From assembly GCA_039811865.1 (NCBI GenBank), contig JBDHZK010000129.1:1-7594 (forward strand): 7,594 nucleotides of DNA, in the 5' to 3' direction. A program made the translations under genes and the position numbers. Shown in pieces: positions 6,431 through 7,594 of the stretch. Numbering within the stretch: position 1 is the first letter of the stretch; each line of letters begins with the position of its first letter. Under the pieces are notes generated by a model that worked only from the letters and a program-made list of their open reading frames with translations, searched no databases and was not told the DNA's origin. Source of the DNA: JBDHZK01 sp039811865 (lineage in GTDB: Bacteria; Actinomycetota; Actinomycetes; Propionibacteriales; Propionibacteriaceae).

Positions 6431-6644
6431 TTCTGTTCCTGTTCGAGGGCTTCTGTTGAAGGGGAGTCTTCGGTGGTTTAGGGAGGTCCTCGGTGAGGGC
6501 TTCTGTTGAAGAGAAGCGTTCGGTGAGGGCTTCTGTTCCGGCTCGAGGGCTTCTGCTCAAGAGAAGCCCTCGGTGAGGGCTTCTGTTCCTGCTCGAGGGC
6601 TTCTGTTGAAGAGGAGTCTTCGGTGGTTAGGGGAGGTCCTCGGT
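6425..6644 (+). repeat. Modular repeat array, units of 20, 30 and 50 bases, all starting GAGGGCTTCTG
   Basis: Seven consecutive units start with GAGGGCTTCTG at 6425, 6445, 6495, 6525, 6545, 6575 and 6595, and an eighth GAGGGC follows at 6645. Unit lengths are 20, 50, 30, 20, 30, 20 and 50. The 20-base unit (A) is GAGGGCTTCTGTTCCTGCTC or a near copy. The 30-base unit (B) continues with GTTGAAG or GCTCAAG and ends TCGGT. The 50-base unit (C) is a B-like unit plus a 20-base tail containing GGGAGGTCCTCGGT. The order is A-C-B-A-B-A-C. The A-C pair at 6425-6494 recurs at 6575-6644, offset exactly 150 bases, with 4 differences in 70. The array is visibly AT-richer than its surroundings. The unit lengths are not multiples of three, so it is not a protein repeat. 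It contains no gene I can support. Confidence 0.9.
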
Positions 6645-6711
6645 GAGGGCTCCGCCGTGTCGCACCACTGCCAGCCCCCTACTCGCCGAGGGCTCCACCG
6701 TGTCGCCCCAC
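6645..6711 (+). repeat. Degenerate 24-base direct repeat at the right edge of the array
   Basis: A 24-base sequence beginning GAGGGCTCC and containing CCGTGTCGC occurs at 6645-6668 and at 6688-6711 with two mismatches, 43 bases apart. Its first six bases are the same GAGGGC that opens every unit of the array to the left, so this may be a diverged continuation of it. The copies lie within 110 bases upstream of the phosphotransferase start. Confidence 0.75.
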
Positions 6712-6740
6712 CCAACGAGCCCGCGGGCGCGCGGGGCGTC

Positions 6741-6746
6741 TAGGGT
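6741..6746 (+). promoter_or_regulatory. -10 box for leaderless transcription of the phosphotransferase gene
   Basis: TAGGGT matches TANNNT, and its final T lies 7 bases before the A of ATG 6753. A start site at the normal distance would thus coincide with the start codon. No Shine-Dalgarno sequence precedes this ATG, which fits a leaderless mRNA, common in actinobacteria. No -35 box is clear. A 10-base palindrome, GCCCGCGGGC (6719-6728), lies just upstream and could be chance in this GC-rich DNA. Confidence 0.6.
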
Positions 6747-6752
6747 CGCGGC

Positions 6753-7505
6753 ATGGGCCACGATCGCGGACGCGAGCGACGGACGGCCTCGGGGGCCTCG
6801 ATCCTCGTCCAGGGTGACGTGGTGACCAAGGTCCACCGCGCTGGCACGGACGTCGCATTGCTGCAGCGCCGCCTGGACGCCGTCGCGGGTGCACCGTTCG
6901 TCCAGCCGCTCGGGCCGGTGCGCACCCAGGACGTGGCCGGTGTCCCATACGCCGTCACGCGCTGGCCGCGCGTCCGCACGGCCGACCCGGACGACCCGCC
7001 CTGGGCCGCTGCCGGAGCGCTGCTGGCCGAGTTGCACCGGTGTGGAGTTCCTCCCGGCCTGCCGGGGCCGACCTGGCCGGAGCGCGTCGTCCGCGCCCGG
7101 GCGCGCACGGACGTCCCGCTGCTCCAATCGCTGGGTGACGAACTCGCCGCCGCCGCGTCCCATCACCCTCAGAGTCAAACCCTCATCCATGGCGACTGGC
7201 ACCTTGGCCAGTTGGGCCAACTGGACGGCAGGTGGCTGCTCCTCGATCCCGACGACCTGGCGGTCGGCGATCCGGCGTGGGACCTGGCCCGGCCGGCCGG
7301 ATTCTGGGCCGCCGGCCTGTTGGACGACGCCGCCTGGCACGCCTTCACGGCCGCGTATGGCCTCGAGCCCGACCCCTGGCCCCGGCTCGACCTACCCGCC
7401 CGTTGCGCGGTCCATGTCGCCACGGTGCGAGCCGTCACCCACAGGCAAGCAACAGCCGACGCACTGCTCCGGGCCTGTGCCCGGATGGCAAGGTGGAGGG
7501 CGTGA
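6753..7505 (+). CDS. Aminoglycoside-phosphotransferase-fold (APH family) phosphotransferase
   Basis: This 250-residue soluble protein has a kinase-like APH fold. A candidate ATP-binding Lys26 sits in GDVVTKVHRAGTD (21-33). The catalytic loop is LIHGDWHLGQ (144-153) with Asp148, and the metal-binding segment is LLLDPDDLAVGDPAWDLARP (162-181) with Asp165. The position usually filled by Asn in APH enzymes (HGD....N) is Gln153; maltokinases of the Mak/Pep2 type also have HGD.HLGQ, so activity is not ruled out. The N-lobe is short for a kinase, so the protein is compact relative to APH drug-resistance enzymes (about 260-300). ATG 6753 is favoured by the leaderless -10 box and by the VVTKVHR block starting soon after. 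The stop overlaps the next gene by 4 bases (GTGA, 7502-7505). Real substrate unknown: a small-molecule or sugar kinase is more likely than antibiotic resistance. This is inference from family diversity. Confidence 0.88.
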   Translation: MGHDRGRERRTASGASILVQGDVVTKVHRAGTDVALLQRRLDAVAGAPFVQPLGPVRTQDVAGVPYAVTRWPRVRTADPDDPPWAAAGALLAELHRCGVPPGLPGPTWPERVVRARARTDVPLLQSLGDELAAAASHHPQSQTLIHGDWHLGQLGQLDGRWLLLDPDDLAVGDPAWDLARPAGFWAAGLLDDAAWHAFTAAYGLEPDPWPRLDLPARCAVHVATVRAVTHRQATADALLRACARMARWRA

Positions 7506-7594
7506 CGGATCCGATTCCCCAGTACGAGCCCTACGTCCCCGCCGGCGGCAATATGGGCGGCACGATGCGCTGCCCCAAGTGCGGTGGGTCCATG
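7502..7594 (+). CDS. Zinc-ribbon protein, zf-TFIIB type (3' end outside window)
   Basis: Thirty-one codons are visible from GTG 7502, reading MTDPIPQYEPYVPAGG, then NMGGTMRCPKCGGSM before the window ends. CPKCGGSM following a methionine-arginine pair is the first half of the zf-TFIIB zinc ribbon, whose second Cys pair (typically C..C near residue 40-45) would lie just outside. AGGTGG (7491-7496) sits 5 bases upstream, and the start overlaps the phosphotransferase stop, so the two genes form an operon and are likely coupled. I recall this pairing of an APH-like protein with a small zinc-ribbon protein in actinobacteria, but the function of the pair is not known to me. Confidence 0.8.
   Translation, partial: MTDPIPQYEPYVPAGGNMGGTMRCPKCGGSM

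Noticed and set aside
5519..6481. Plus-strand 320-codon frame ending inside the repeat array
   Set aside because: It is the +2 shadow of the permease gene. Its tail only happens to read through the G-rich duplication and first array units.
6425..6644. CRISPR array
   Set aside because: The repeats are not separated by unique spacers of constant length. The units join directly, vary between 20, 30 and 50 bases, and no cas gene is nearby.
6306..6752. Insertion sequence or other mobile element in the repeat-rich gap
   Set aside because: There is no transposase frame and no terminal inverted repeats with target duplication. The repeats are direct and modular.

Overview
The window comes from a G+C-rich genome with strong G/C bias at third codon positions, GTG starts, ATGA/GTGA overlaps between adjacent genes, and an apparently leaderless gene. 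Together with the protein families present, this points to an actinobacterium (Actinomycetota). I cannot place it more finely. Propionibacteriales or Micrococcales would be my guess.

Layout, left to right. (i) 3-236 (+) is the C-terminal end of a protein cut by the window edge, possibly of the BtrH/DUF4872 type. (ii) 247 to about 849 (-) is an ABC-2 type permease that converges on it and lacks its N-terminus: the reading frame is intact but has no usable start, and it runs into the next promoter. (iii) 855-6305 (+) is the core of the window, a four-gene operon. A TANNNT -10 box is followed at once by a 7-1-7 inverted repeat, then a TetR-family regulator, a MacA/HlyD-type membrane-fusion adaptor, a MacB/LolD-type ABC ATPase, and an 841-residue duplicated FtsX-type permease. 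The parts read as a regulator-controlled MacAB-like export system in a monoderm. The substrate (drug, peptide or lipid) cannot be read from the sequence. A 94-base gap between ATPase and permease carries two copies of a short hairpin repeat and is spanned by a 33-codon frame that overlaps both neighbours by 4 bases. (iv) 6306-6752 holds no convincing gene. It contains a GC-rich palindrome just after the permease stop, a short G-rich duplication, a 220-base modular repeat array whose units are all multiples of 10 bases and which can fold into a row of hairpins, and a degenerate 24-base repeat pair. (v) 6753-7505 (+) is a phosphotransferase of the APH/maltokinase-like fold, probably leaderless, overlapping by 4 bases the start of a zinc-ribbon (zf-TFIIB type) protein that runs off the window at 7594.

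The genes belong to known families. The least explained parts are the repeat array at 6425-6644 and its RNA-folding potential, the hairpin repeats and bridging frame inside the operon, and the junction where the TetR promoter meets the truncated permease.
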